Source: Fervidicoccaceae archaeon (GTDB lineage: Archaea; Thermoproteota; Thermoprotei_A; Sulfolobales; Fervidicoccaceae). From it: a DNA stretch of 64,000 nucleotides. The notes beneath the pieces are model-generated. The model searched no databases and was not told where the DNA came from. It saw only the letters and a program-made list of their open reading frames with translations. This document shows positions 1 through 9,302 of the stretch, one piece after another. The position numbers were made by a program, and so were the translations under genes. Each line of letters opens with the position of its first letter. The stretch's first letter is position 1. The stretch covers positions 62,001-126,000 of the forward strand of contig JAVYOA010000002.1 in the NCBI GenBank assembly GCA_038734945.1, given 5' to 3'.

Positions 1-322
1 TGTATGAGGGAGAGAATTGAGAGAGAAAAGAAATTCCTGAGGAATTCATTGGAACCAAAATGAGATTGCCAGAGGAATTGAGAATCAAGTAAGATAATCT
101 CTCAGCTGATGTGCCACCATTGTTTATTATAAGCGTTCCATCGGAGTAAAGGGTAAGCACCAGTGCCTTATTTATCCTGGTCATAGCGCTTCCAAGCATC
201 TGATTTATGTTGGAAGCAAGACGCGTGGATGAAGTTATATAACTTTCCATGAGGGGGAATATAAGTGTTATGAGGATCACAACGAAAATTATTCCAGCTA
301 TTATATTGGCACTTGATTTCAA
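1..322 (-). CDS. Type IV pilin-like membrane-anchored protein (3' part outside window)
   Basis: A partial gene whose C-terminus lies beyond the window edge; 107 residues are visible. It starts with TTG at 322, preceded by a purine-rich GAGGAAG. The N-terminus is a short polar head (MKSSAN) followed by about 18 hydrophobic residues (IIAGIIFVVILITLIFP), the layout of archaeal pilins and pseudopilins. The rest looks extracellular, with an Asn/Ser/Thr-rich stretch. It lies directly downstream of a clear pilin gene at the end of the pilus operon, the position of the second pilin (UpsB/AapB) in Sulfolobus pilus operons. Function as a minor pilin is inferred from position and topology; the match to class III signal peptides is weaker than in the neighbour. 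Confidence 0.6.
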   Translation of the reverse strand, partial: MKSSANIIAGIIFVVILITLIFPLMESYITSSTRLASNINQMLGSAMTRINKALVLTLYSDGTLIINNGGTSAERLSYLILNSSGNLILVPMNSSGISFLSQFSPSY

Positions 323-377
323 GGCTTCTTCCTCTAGTTATATATTTAAAAAAATATAAATTAAATTTAGCGCTGTT

Positions 378-821
378 TCAGGAAACGACTGTGGGAGTTA
401 ATTCAATGAAATAGCTTCCCCCAGCATCAGTATATACAGTTATCTTGTACGACTTTCCTGGAGGGAAGTTTCCTGAGGGGGTTATCGTCAAATAGATGTC
501 ACTGCCAGCTTTCACTGTAATTGGAAGGCTTGTTGTAGTAGTTCCCAGAGCATATGTTCCGGCAATGTTTGTTGTATCTACTCTTACTGATATTATCTTA
601 GAGTCAATGCTTCCCGCATTCTTTATATGTAAGTATATAACAGCATTACTTCCTGTTGAACTTACATTCATGTAGCTATCCGGCATTATCTGCAACTGCT
701 CTCTTGAACCTGCTCCCCCTATCAGGCCTGACATCCACAGCGCCACTCCAACTGCTAGTGCTATAGTTACAGCCACTAGTATTACCGTTGCTATTATTGG
801 TGAAATTGCCCTTTCCTTCAA
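378..821 (-). CDS. Archaeal type IV pilin (PilA/UpsA-like)
   Basis: A 147-residue pilin precursor that should form the pilus fibre outside the cell. The N-terminus MKERA-ISPIIATVILVAV has the class III signal layout: short basic head, Ala before the expected prepilin peptidase cut, then a hydrophobic helix that packs the fibre core. The SPIIATVIL motif is typical of archaeal pilin N-domains. The remainder is predicted beta-rich (many Thr, Ser, Gly, Val). It starts with TTG at 821 behind GGTGAG. A TATA-like box lies only about 30 bases upstream, so the pilin can be transcribed on its own in addition to operon read-through, which would suit a high-copy structural subunit. Confidence 0.85.
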   Translation of the reverse strand: MKERAISPIIATVILVAVTIALAVGVALWMSGLIGGAGSREQLQIMPDSYMNVSSTGSNAVIYLHIKNAGSIDSKIISVRVDTTNIAGTYALGTTTTSLPITVKAGSDIYLTITPSGNFPPGKSYKITVYTDAGGSYFIELTPTVVS

Positions 822-845
822 GTTCTCACCTTTCTAAACTTATTC

Positions 846-856
846 TAATTTAAATG
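846..856 (-). promoter_or_regulatory. TATA-like box of the pilin gene
   Basis: The minus strand reads CATTTAAATTAG, an AT-rich element about 30 bases upstream of the pilin TTG start, which would give a very short leader containing the GGTGAG ribosome binding site. The 159 bases between pilin and the upstream platform gene are otherwise AT-rich and carry no gene. Confidence 0.45.
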
Positions 857-981
857 GTAGGTTTAAAAAATGCCATGCGTATCATATTCTTTTTATATTT
901 TTTGTCAATTTAATCATAATAAATTTATTTCTTTTCTTTCTTATCTAATCTTGTTTCTGATTGTAATATCTAATGTAACAT

Positions 982-2808
982 TCATCTTGGAATTGAAAAT
1001 AGAGGAATTAGCAAAATATTTATTGTTATGAGTGCTACTGCAACACTCGCAGCCGCCAAGATAGCAGAGTGCTTGAACCCGCCAGCCACTGATGTAGTTA
1101 CAGACTTTCCAACCAGCAGACCTGCTAACCAAGAATTCAGAATAAGGCTCAAGAGCAGCTGAAAGGTTAATGTAGAAAGGTATATTGGATTTATTGCCAT
1201 GGAAGATCCCACAGCACCTCCTGGACCCATAGGCTGCATTATGCTGATGGAGCTAACCATTAGATATATTATCATTACTGTTGACACTATGTTCAAAATC
1301 GATCCCAAGTATGGAAGAAAGGTATCGGTCCTCAGAGCTGATTTAAGCTGTGTCTCGAAGTCAGAGAGCCTTCTGCCATAAGAAGCTATTGTATCAAGAA
1401 GCTGCGGGGTTCCACCTCCATATTCTATAATATCAACTAGCATTCTCATTATTGTTCTCATGAACCAGTTCTTATATCCGAGAATTGCAAGCCTTACCGA
1501 TCTCTTTATGTTTAATCCTATTTGAAGAGATGCGGAGAGCTTTTTCAGCACTGGGTTAAAGCTACCATAGTCCCTTGAGCTAAGATAGATTATGCTCTTT
1601 TCTGGATTGAGTCCTGCTTTTCTTATCTCTGATAAATCTGTAAGGAAGGAGCCAAGGTATCTCACTACCCCTCTTTCCCTTGTATCTATCCTTTTCCATT
1701 CAAGCATTGGGGGTATTGATGCTGCAATGAAGAAAAAGCCAATAGCGGAAATTGCTATCGTCATGTTTGTTCTATCTGGAGTAATGAAGGCTTTGTAGCC
1801 TCCCATAGCCATCAATATGGAGAAAATGAGTGCTCCTGAGGGAACAGATATAAAAAGCGAAAGATACGGCTCCAGGTAGGATACGTGATATTTCGGTAAC
1901 GTTCCTCCAACAATCGCTATCATGAATATTGTCAACATGGGCATGAGTATAAAGTTGAACATTATTATCATTAGAGTGACATTTGTTGAAGTTCCAATGA
2001 ATTTAGCCAGACCAGCCCCCTGTATTGCTATTACAATGTTTATCGTGAGCCCCACAAGAACGTAGATTATCATGTAGGTGCTCAATATTAGGCTAACTTT
2101 TTCCACAAGCTTGTCCATATCTCTCTCCTTTTCCTTGAAGTATGCTTCTGTCTTCAGCTGCAAGTAGTGGGAAACATCGCCTCCCCCTCTTATTGTGGAA
2201 GTATAGCCCATCATGAACTCTCTGAATTCTCTGCTGGGATGATTTTTGGCAACCATTTCTATAGCACTCAACGCATCCAGTCCAAGCACTCTCATGTTCC
2301 TCCTTATTAATTGAGCTTCTTTCTTTATTGCATGGAAGAGATCGGAATCAGCAACTGTTTCTATTACTCTTTCCGGGCTTATGCCGGAAACAACCATCGA
2401 TGTTACATAGGAAGCGAAGAGGGGAAGCTCCGATTCAACCTCGTGAGCTCTTGAGGAGATGGCTGAACTGAGAAGTGCTATCTTAATTATAAAGAAGAGA
2501 GCAGGTACAAAGAGAACCAGGACGGGGAGAATGACCCCTAGCACTCCTAGAGAAGAATATAAGAGATTGTATCTTGCGAAGAGAACAATGGCTGCTATGA
2601 TGGAAAAAAATCCAACTATAGTGGTGTCCATCAGCAGCTTTGAAGCATAAACCACCGGATGCGTGAATATCATAGCCTTGCTTAGCTTATCCTCCAGCTC
2701 GTAGGCTTTGGCAAGCCTCTTTCCCAAATTACCGAAGTAAACGAGAGAGAGCCTCTCATAGACAAGAGAAAAGGTAATTTTCCTTTCCTTTTTCTTAGGC
2801 TCCTCCAA
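982..2808 (-). CDS. Pilus assembly platform membrane protein (T2SSF/TadC/UpsF family)
   Basis: A 608-residue polytopic protein that should form the inner-membrane platform on which the ATPase drives pilin assembly. Two T2SSF-like cytoplasmic helical regions are visible (about residues 125-230, with ESELPLFASYVTSMV, and 385-490, with LGSFLTDLSEIRKAG). Each is followed by hydrophobic segments, with about nine membrane spans in total. The double-domain form and length fit archaeal FlaJ/UpsF-type proteins. The start is TTG at 2808 inside the end of the ATPase gene (14-base overlap), implying translational coupling. The family is clear; the exact pilus type is inferred from the operon. Confidence 0.85.
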   Translation of the reverse strand: MEEPKKKERKITFSLVYERLSLVYFGNLGKRLAKAYELEDKLSKAMIFTHPVVYASKLLMDTTIVGFFSIIAAIVLFARYNLLYSSLGVLGVILPVLVLFVPALFFIIKIALLSSAISSRAHEVESELPLFASYVTSMVVSGISPERVIETVADSDLFHAIKKEAQLIRRNMRVLGLDALSAIEMVAKNHPSREFREFMMGYTSTIRGGGDVSHYLQLKTEAYFKEKERDMDKLVEKVSLILSTYMIIYVLVGLTINIVIAIQGAGLAKFIGTSTNVTLMIIMFNFILMPMLTIFMIAIVGGTLPKYHVSYLEPYLSLFISVPSGALIFSILMAMGGYKAFITPDRTNMTIAISAIGFFFIAASIPPMLEWKRIDTRERGVVRYLGSFLTDLSEIRKAGLNPEKSIIYLSSRDYGSFNPVLKKLSASLQIGLNIKRSVRLAILGYKNWFMRTIMRMLVDIIEYGGGTPQLLDTIASYGRRLSDFETQLKSALRTDTFLPYLGSILNIVSTVMIIYLMVSSISIMQPMGPGGAVGSSMAINPIYLSTLTFQLLLSLILNSWLAGLLVGKSVTTSVAGGFKHSAILAAASVAVALITINILLIPLFSIPR

Positions 2809-4471
2809 GTTCTCCCCCTTCTTCTCTGCTTTTGAAAGAGAGAAGCCTCTCGTTTACCTCACGCATAAGCTCCTCGGGCTTCTGATAATATGTTCTCACA
2901 ACTTTGGCTATATCAAGATAGAACCTCTTGTTCTCAATCCTCAAGTACTTTAGTACTCTCTTCCTCTTCTCGATCTCACCCATGATCCATTCCCAGTCCT
3001 TGCCTCTCAATTCGGCAATTTTCTTCAGCATTGTGCTTTTGGAGAAATCTGCTCTATGCTCATCCTTGTTTGGATCCCATCTGAAAATTTCCACATAGTC
3101 TCCATATTCAAGAATTTCCCACAGGTTCGTTATTCTTCTCACTATTTGGAGAGAGCCTTCTGGAGAGATAAGCATGTGCCTCTTGGTTACAAGAGCAAAG
3201 TTCAGGAAAGGTATGAAGCTTTTCGGCGTGTTCATTGGCTCGCTGGTTAGCCTGTTTATTGCCTGAACAACGTTCTCAGCATGAAGAGTTGTCAATCCCC
3301 CATGTCCAGTAGCAACTGCCTGCATGAGGGCATATGCCTCTTCTCCCCTCACCTCTCCAACAATTATGTAGTCTGGCCTGTACCTCAAGCTGACCTTAAT
3401 TAGATCGAATAAATTGATTTCTCCAATTTTCTCTGTTCCAATTCCGTAGCTCTGCCTTGTCACAAGCTGGACCCAATTCTCCAGTGGAAGCCTGAGCTCA
3501 GGTGTATCCTCAATTGTTACGACTTTCATTGATGGTCTTATTAAGGAGGCTATGGCATTTAGAGCTGTAGTTTTTCCTGAACCCGTCACTCCTAGGACTA
3601 AACCTGTCATCTTGTGCTCTAGCATTATCCATAGATAAGCGGCCATTTCCTCTGGAAGGTTCTTCCAGCCTATCATGTCCACTAGGGTTATTGGATCCTC
3701 CCTGAATTTTCTGATTGTGAATGTGGATCCCTTCGTGGTTACTTCCTTTTTGAACGTTCCAGCCAACCTATGACCCCCGGGAAGTATAGCATCAACAATT
3801 GGAAAAGCTACGCTGATGTGCGCTCCTGCTAAGTGCGATAGCCTTACTAGAAAGCTGTCAAGAGCTTCCTCATCGTCAATTCTAATGTTTGTGGGGAGGC
3901 TCTCATAGTTTCTATGCCATACATATATGGGCTTCCCTACTCCATCACAGGAGATGTCTTCTATGTAGGGATCCCTCATTAATGGATCTACGTATCCATA
4001 GCCAATAACATCTCTTTCAATATAGTACATCATTTTAGCCCACGAAACTCCTGGAGTTTTGCCCAAGCGGATTGCATACTTCCTGAGAATTTCCCTTGCT
4101 TTTTCTCTGAAGTATGCCATTGTGTCTATTCCACTTGGTGGTGGCTGAAGCTCATGTATCATTATGTTTATCAATATACCATAGATCTTTCTCTCAAGCG
4201 GAGAAAGAGAAACCTCGTCTACCACATATAAATATGTTCCATCTTCCTTGTTGAACATTATCCTAGCATAGGCCCAAGGAGGATTCAATGGATATCTCTC
4301 TATTTCTTTGTAGCTCCCAGAAATCTCTATGAAAGCAGCTCCTCCTGCTCTCTGCATGTGATATAGTGTTACCCCTTCCTCAAATAGCTTCTCGAAGAAT
4401 AAGGAGTCGTCTCCTATCTTATTGCTCGATGAAGGAGTTTCGCCTTTTTTCTTAATTTTGAGGGAAGGCAG
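2795..4471 (-). CDS. Pilus assembly ATPase (GspE/TadA/UpsE family), probable CTG start
   Basis: A secretion-superfamily hexameric ATPase that powers pilus assembly from the cytoplasm. From the first ATG (4357) the protein has 520 residues. Walker A GVTGSGKTT is at about 256-264, the Asp-box region IEDTPELRLP follows, and then Walker B-like YIIVGEVRGEEA and the His box TTLHAENV. The frame stays open and protein-like for 38 codons upstream of that ATG but has no ATG, GTG or TTG. A GGAGGTG ribosome binding site overlapping the end of the upstream gene sits 7 bases before a CTG at 4471-4469, so I place the start there (558 residues). The minimal alternative is ATG 4357 behind the weaker GAGG. Confidence 0.85.
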   Translation of the reverse strand: MPSLKIKKKGETPSSSNKIGDDSLFFEKLFEEGVTLYHMQRAGGAAFIEISGSYKEIERYPLNPPWAYARIMFNKEDGTYLYVVDEVSLSPLERKIYGILINIMIHELQPPPSGIDTMAYFREKAREILRKYAIRLGKTPGVSWAKMMYYIERDVIGYGYVDPLMRDPYIEDISCDGVGKPIYVWHRNYESLPTNIRIDDEEALDSFLVRLSHLAGAHISVAFPIVDAILPGGHRLAGTFKKEVTTKGSTFTIRKFREDPITLVDMIGWKNLPEEMAAYLWIMLEHKMTGLVLGVTGSGKTTALNAIASLIRPSMKVVTIEDTPELRLPLENWVQLVTRQSYGIGTEKIGEINLFDLIKVSLRYRPDYIIVGEVRGEEAYALMQAVATGHGGLTTLHAENVVQAINRLTSEPMNTPKSFIPFLNFALVTKRHMLISPEGSLQIVRRITNLWEILEYGDYVEIFRWDPNKDEHRADFSKSTMLKKIAELRGKDWEWIMGEIEKRKRVLKYLRIENKRFYLDIAKVVRTYYQKPEELMREVNERLLSFKSREEGGELGGA

Positions 4472-4472
4472 T

Positions 4473-7421
4473 TCAGAACACCTCCTCCTCCAGCTCTTTC
4501 TGAGCTAGAAGGTCAAGCCTTCTCCTCACATACCTCCTCATGTACAGAATTAGGATTGCTGATACTGCAATAATGAGCATATATATCCCATATGCTTTAA
4601 AATATCCCAGCAGTGTGTAGCTCATTCTAATCTCGACAGTTTGCGGAGAAGTTGAGGATACATTCCACACTTGGACCTGGGGAACATAATCTGCCGCTCT
4701 GACTGTTATTTTGTATAGACCAAGAGGAAGATTCACTGTTATTTCCCCCGTATAATCAGAGATAAAGGTATATGAGTTGACATTGTCTATACCATCTATG
4801 TTTATAATGGCATTAGAAATTGGTGTTCCTCCTGACTGAAGAATCCTTACAGTTAATGTACCAACGATTCTCCTAACCCCTATTGTAATGCTGCTGTTAT
4901 CATATAGAGAGATTGTTCTCTGAGTGGGGACATAGATTCCTCCCTGAACTGTCGCTACATATGTATTCGCAGGAAGCTCGAATACATACGTTCCATTGGC
5001 ACCAACAACTCTTGTATAAGAAGATATTTTTACTGTGATTCCTGAAGCGGGTATGTTTGTGTCGAGATCTATAATGCTTATAGTTAAGGTATAGTTTCTT
5101 CTTACTAAGCTGAATTGCTTGACCATCTGAGAGTCTATATAATAGCTCGTCGCTAATTCATAGAAAGTTTTTGAAGTTATTTCATCTGCTGGAGAAATCA
5201 GAATGCTCATGTTCCCAACATCATTCAGGGTTACATATGCTATTGAATTGAAGTCGGTAGTTCCTTGATGAACGTTTCCAAGCGTGTCAATTATCTCAAC
5301 TTTGAACGCTCCAGAAGCTGGAGAATTTGTTAATGAATCTATCACTTGTACTCCGAAAAGATAGCTCAGCCTAGCTATGTTCAAAATAATGTTTAGATTC
5401 TCTGGAACGCTGAAGGAATAGGAAATTGTAGGATAAATTGAGGAAAATTGGGGTGTGAGGGCTATCGTATATAATCCATATGTTATATTGAGCTTCAGAT
5501 CCCCTTTTGAAGGTTCCCAGGAACCAATAGTAGCATTTCCTCTTTGAGGAACAAGATTGTAGCTGAAGTTCCCCTTAGGAGGCCCCCCAGTTAGGTTGTC
5601 AATCAGTTCAAAGGTAACAGTGAAAACGTGAAGAGGGAGGGAAATGTTGAACGTTCCATCTCCAGTTACTGAAAGCTTCACTGAAAGAGAATCATAGATA
5701 TTTTGAGATGGAATAACTGTAAGAGTATAGTTGTCAGGTAGAACGTTTCTGAAGATCAGCGGCTTTTCACCTGTAGCATTTGAGACATACGTTATTTTTC
5801 CCTTCAGGATTGCTGAGAAGGACGTGGGTATGCTTCCATCCTCACCAAGAACGTTTATCTTTATGGTGCTGAGCGTTCTAGTTCTCAAATCCAGTGTATT
5901 GTAGGCAAAGATTTCCTTAATGCCATCGAGAACGAATGTCCGTGAAGGAGAAAAGAATATGAGTGTTTCATCGGTCCCGAACAGGGCTAAAGAGCCTTCT
6001 CCTACATAATATCCGAAGGAATCAGAAGTTCTGAGGATTGGCCAAAAAGTGTAGTTGCTCTGTGAATAAATGAGCGCACTCAAGTAATTTCCATCATAGG
6101 TGATAATAGATAGAGGAGACGTGGAAATTACCTTTACGAGGGTTGGAGATGAAGTTAGTTTATAACTATGAAAAACGTTATAGCCTTGCTGTGTCAGCTT
6201 CAATGCTACAAGAGTCCCGTCAGTGAAGCCAAGAAGAAGGTAGTTTCCTGAAGAATCGGAATCAAAGGCAGAGAGCTCAGTGCGAGAGTAAGTATCTCTT
6301 CCCAATAGGATTAGAGAGGGAGAAAGCCTATCTATGCTGAGGTAGCCACCTCTGGAAAGCAATAGAAGATATTTGAAGCCCAAGCTACCATCTTCAACCA
6401 GTAATCCCTTCACAGAGTCTGCCGTGAAGGAAATGCTGTTAATAACTTTTAGACCTGAGGGAGAGGGGGTTGCAAGGTAGAGCATGTAGTTTGTGCTTAC
6501 ATATGAAAGGTATATCAAAGGGAGAGATTGTGGAGGATAGGAAATTACATTCATTTTATTCAGCAGATCGCCTAGAGTTGAAGTATATAAATAGAAGAAA
6601 TTTGGCTTTGATGAAGATATGTATATTGAAACTTGAGATGATGGAGTTTCTCCAGGAGGAACCCCGAATTGAACTAATCCATTTTCATCGGTTGTTCCAG
6701 TTAGGAGAAAGCCTGTATCTGTGAAGTTCAGGATTATCTTTATTCCAGAAATAGAAGTTTCGTTTGTTGCAGGAGACAGCTGTATGTATATTTTCCCCAC
6801 GGGGCTATATATTGGGGAGCATAAAAGTAGGAGGTTCCCCCCATCTTTCCAGATATCCAAAACTTGATACTGCTGAACGTTTTCGGAGGTAGTGGAATAT
6901 GAAAATGGTCTATAGGTGATCCATGAATCACTCATAGAATCGTATTGAATGAGAGAGCCGTCAGAGAAGAGAGCATATACATATCTGCTGGATAGTGCAA
7001 GCACTTTTGTGACTGAACCAAAGGATCCTTCAAACTTCTTTACAGTATAGTTCAACGATTCATCTATGAAGATGACCTCTCCTTTGCTTGTACCGATAGC
7101 TAGCAGAGGATAGCTTTCATCCACTGATGTGACTATTCCATTTATGGAATAGGTGAATTTTATTGCATTGTTGAAGTAATCGTATATTTGAATGTGGTCA
7201 GAGTCTGGCTGATAGAGAAAGGAAGAACCTCTGTTTACTATCCAGGGATTTGGAAAAGAGGCATCTATTCCATAAATGAATGGCTTTCCAACTGTTTTTT
7301 CCAGTTCATTTAGGCTTATTGATTCTATACTCTGCGATGAAGCTGTAATAGTAAAAAACGATAGAAGGAAAAAGATTGAAATGAGAATGAACACACGAGT
7401 AGTAAATGTCAAATTGTACAA
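4473..7421 (-). CDS. Large secreted, membrane-anchored beta-propeller/Ig-like protein of the pilus operon (UpsX-position)
   Basis: A 982-residue cell-surface protein. Residues about 8-30 form a signal peptide (IFFLLSFFTITASS). Residues about 40-500 contain repeated short beta-strand units with LLAIGTS, YLLLGFTDG and similar blades, suggesting a propeller. From about 590 there are four carboxypeptidase-regulatory-like/Ig-like repeats, seen as recurring openings such as FELIDNLTGG, VQVIDSLTNSPASG, ISIIDLDTNIPASG and VRILQSGG. A C-terminal membrane helix (about 945-965) is followed by a short basic, then acidic, cytoplasmic tail. It precedes the ATPase gene, the place of the uncharacterised X protein in Sulfolobus pilus operons. 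A role in surface display or pilus docking is inference. Confidence 0.7.
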   Translation of the reverse strand: MYNLTFTTRVFILISIFFLLSFFTITASSQSIESISLNELEKTVGKPFIYGIDASFPNPWIVNRGSSFLYQPDSDHIQIYDYFNNAIKFTYSINGIVTSVDESYPLLAIGTSKGEVIFIDESLNYTVKKFEGSFGSVTKVLALSSRYVYALFSDGSLIQYDSMSDSWITYRPFSYSTTSENVQQYQVLDIWKDGGNLLLLCSPIYSPVGKIYIQLSPATNETSISGIKIILNFTDTGFLLTGTTDENGLVQFGVPPGETPSSQVSIYISSSKPNFFYLYTSTLGDLLNKMNVISYPPQSLPLIYLSYVSTNYMLYLATPSPSGLKVINSISFTADSVKGLLVEDGSLGFKYLLLLSRGGYLSIDRLSPSLILLGRDTYSRTELSAFDSDSSGNYLLLGFTDGTLVALKLTQQGYNVFHSYKLTSSPTLVKVISTSPLSIITYDGNYLSALIYSQSNYTFWPILRTSDSFGYYVGEGSLALFGTDETLIFFSPSRTFVLDGIKEIFAYNTLDLRTRTLSTIKINVLGEDGSIPTSFSAILKGKITYVSNATGEKPLIFRNVLPDNYTLTVIPSQNIYDSLSVKLSVTGDGTFNISLPLHVFTVTFELIDNLTGGPPKGNFSYNLVPQRGNATIGSWEPSKGDLKLNITYGLYTIALTPQFSSIYPTISYSFSVPENLNIILNIARLSYLFGVQVIDSLTNSPASGAFKVEIIDTLGNVHQGTTDFNSIAYVTLNDVGNMSILISPADEITSKTFYELATSYYIDSQMVKQFSLVRRNYTLTISIIDLDTNIPASGITVKISSYTRVVGANGTYVFELPANTYVATVQGGIYVPTQRTISLYDNSSITIGVRRIVGTLTVRILQSGGTPISNAIINIDGIDNVNSYTFISDYTGEITVNLPLGLYKITVRAADYVPQVQVWNVSSTSPQTVEIRMSYTLLGYFKAYGIYMLIIAVSAILILYMRRYVRRRLDLLAQKELEEEVF

Positions 7422-7422
7422 C

Positions 7423-7872
7423 CTATTTCGATGTTTTTATAATTATGTACTTTGGAATGTCGTTCTCGAGTATGAGAGATGCTGATACTTGAAGCTCAGG
7501 CGATGAAGGTATTTTCGAGAGGGCATTCTTCAAATTCCTATATGCTGTTAGTTTCCTGTTCAAGTTCTCTGAAAGAGACTCATAGAGATTGACCAAGGTC
7601 TCGGAAGGAGGATCAACCATTAGAAATATGTCTCCACCAAGATTGATTCCCTCATATGGCTTTTCCTGCGGCTTTATATTGAGAACTTCGTAGAACTTCT
7701 TTTTAACTTCAAGAGTTCCATGCATTAGATCAATCCTTCTCAGAATCTCTCCGAGCTCAGCGCTGATCTCTGCGATCTTTTTATCGGTGAATTGTTTTAG
7801 CTTGTCCAAGTTGTCAAATTCAATGAGTGTCGATGATGTGCTCAATTCTAACACCTCTTTCCCATTTATCAA
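7423..7872 (-). CDS. Hypothetical coiled-coil protein, first gene of pilus operon
   Basis: 149 residues with no recognised family. Residues about 20-65 and 110-130 are strongly helical and charged (LKQFTDKKIAEISAELGEILRRIDL), suggesting a coiled coil. There is no signal peptide or membrane span, so it should be cytoplasmic. The start is TTG at 7872 with no clear ribosome binding site. A TATA-like box about 25 bases upstream suggests a leaderless transcript. The gene abuts the large surface-protein gene, so the two are probably co-transcribed and this may be the promoter-proximal gene of the whole pilus operon. Function unknown. Confidence 0.6.
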   Translation of the reverse strand: MINGKEVLELSTSSTLIEFDNLDKLKQFTDKKIAEISAELGEILRRIDLMHGTLEVKKKFYEVLNIKPQEKPYEGINLGGDIFLMVDPPSETLVNLYESLSENLNRKLTAYRNLKNALSKIPSSPELQVSASLILENDIPKYIIIKTSK

Positions 7873-7891
7873 GAAGGAGATCGTTCCATTC

Positions 7892-7902
7892 TTATTTAAA
7901 TC
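7892..7902 (-). promoter_or_regulatory. TATA-like box of the pilus operon
   Basis: The minus strand reads GATTTAAATAAG, about 25 bases before the TTG at 7872. This is the spacing expected for a leaderless archaeal transcript and fits the absence of a ribosome binding site there. Confidence 0.45.
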
Positions 7903-7911
7903 TATTCATGA

Positions 7912-9162
7912 TCAGTCTACGGGAGATGAGGAAGCCTTCTTGAATATTAGTGCTGAAGCTGCAGCGAGAATGCTCGCAATAAGAGAAGTATAAATTATGC
8001 CGAATTCGGAAATAACGCTGGCAAGGAAGGACCCAAGAATTGCTCCCAAGCTCGTCATTGCATTCATTTTACTGACTGATTCACCTTTCTTTTCAGGAGA
8101 AGCATGCATCATTGATATTACAGGGAGTGACGCAGATATGCCAGCCCAGGTTGCTCCAACAGCAATGTAGAGAACAGGAAATATGATTATGGGGTGAACA
8201 AAGTAGGTTAAAAGAGGAAGGAGAAATAGAAAAGGCCTTGTAGAGACCGAGAGAACGAGAACTTTCCATGTGTCATTCCAACTACCAACCTTCCCCTTTA
8301 TGAAATCATATAGCAGTAGCGTTGTAAAGTTGCTAAGCAAGTACAAAGCGTATATTTCCTTATCGTTGTACTTGAAAATTTTCAGATATGCTGGCATTGG
8401 AGTGAAAAAAGTATTGATTGCTGTAAACAGGGCAACAGTGCCAATTAGTGTAAGCGTTGAGGCCCTTCCTATTTTTATTCTCAGCATTTTTCTCATTTCT
8501 CTTCCCGCTTCTCCGAATGATATGAGCTTCTCCCAATGCACGATTTCGCTGGGAAAGGATCTCACTCTTCCGACAAGATGGGAAAGCATCGGTGCAAGGG
8601 CAATTTTTTCCTGCATTTTTACCTTGAATTTTGGAGGGAGAAAAGCAGGAAGAGGGGTGAAGAAGAGCAGAATTGCCCCATTGAAGATGAGAATATACGA
8701 TGAGGGGAGAGCTCCCATGAAGGCTGCTGTTAAATAGCCAAATATTGTTCCCAAGCTAACAAGTATATTATACCTCGTTACTGCAATGCTGTCCTTCATG
8801 AGGTAGCTGACGAGAGCTGCTGTAAGTGTGGGAGAACCAATAGCTGCGCCTGCTCCGAAGAAAGCATTCATGGATATCACAGCATAGGGATCAGGGATGA
8901 TTCCCATAAGTAATGATGTAAGACCGATAGTGGAGAAGGATGTAATTAATAGCTCTACTTGAGATAGCCTTCTATAGGCTATTTTTCCATAATAGTAGCT
9001 CGTGATTGTGTAGAGTACGTTATAAACAAGCGTAGTTAGAGAGAGAAGTGAAGGTGAATGAGATAGAGAATAGACTCTCAGTCCAGAGGTCAGATTTATG
9101 ACAGCAGTGGTGAAACTGAATGCGAATACGCTTGCTGATATTATCCACAGTGGCTTCTCCAT
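7912..9162 (-). CDS. MFS family transporter
   Basis: 416 residues with about 12 hydrophobic segments split by a central hydrophilic loop (about residues 180-235, containing FPSEIVHWEKLISFGEAGREM). This is the 6+6 arrangement of the major facilitator superfamily. Loop motifs such as YYYGKIAYRRLS (between TM2 and TM3) resemble the MFS motif A region. The substrate cannot be read from sequence. It follows a second transporter gene on the same strand, separated by 140 bases, so it may have its own promoter. A GCGGTGAG ribosome binding site lies before the ATG. Confidence 0.8.
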   Translation of the reverse strand: MEKPLWIISASVFAFSFTTAVINLTSGLRVYSLSHSPSLLSLTTLVYNVLYTITSYYYGKIAYRRLSQVELLITSFSTIGLTSLLMGIIPDPYAVISMNAFFGAGAAIGSPTLTAALVSYLMKDSIAVTRYNILVSLGTIFGYLTAAFMGALPSSYILIFNGAILLFFTPLPAFLPPKFKVKMQEKIALAPMLSHLVGRVRSFPSEIVHWEKLISFGEAGREMRKMLRIKIGRASTLTLIGTVALFTAINTFFTPMPAYLKIFKYNDKEIYALYLLSNFTTLLLYDFIKGKVGSWNDTWKVLVLSVSTRPFLFLLPLLTYFVHPIIIFPVLYIAVGATWAGISASLPVISMMHASPEKKGESVSKMNAMTSLGAILGSFLASVISEFGIIYTSLIASILAAASALIFKKASSSPVD

Positions 9163-9302
9163 ATATATTGCTCACCGCTCTCATGGTCTCTCTGCTTCTT
9201 TCTAATGTTTGCGGTAGTTCCTAGCTTTGTTTGTTTCAGAAAGTTAATATTGGTTATCCGACATTCAGAGAGATGCTATTGAAGAACCGAGAAAGCAATT
9301 CC

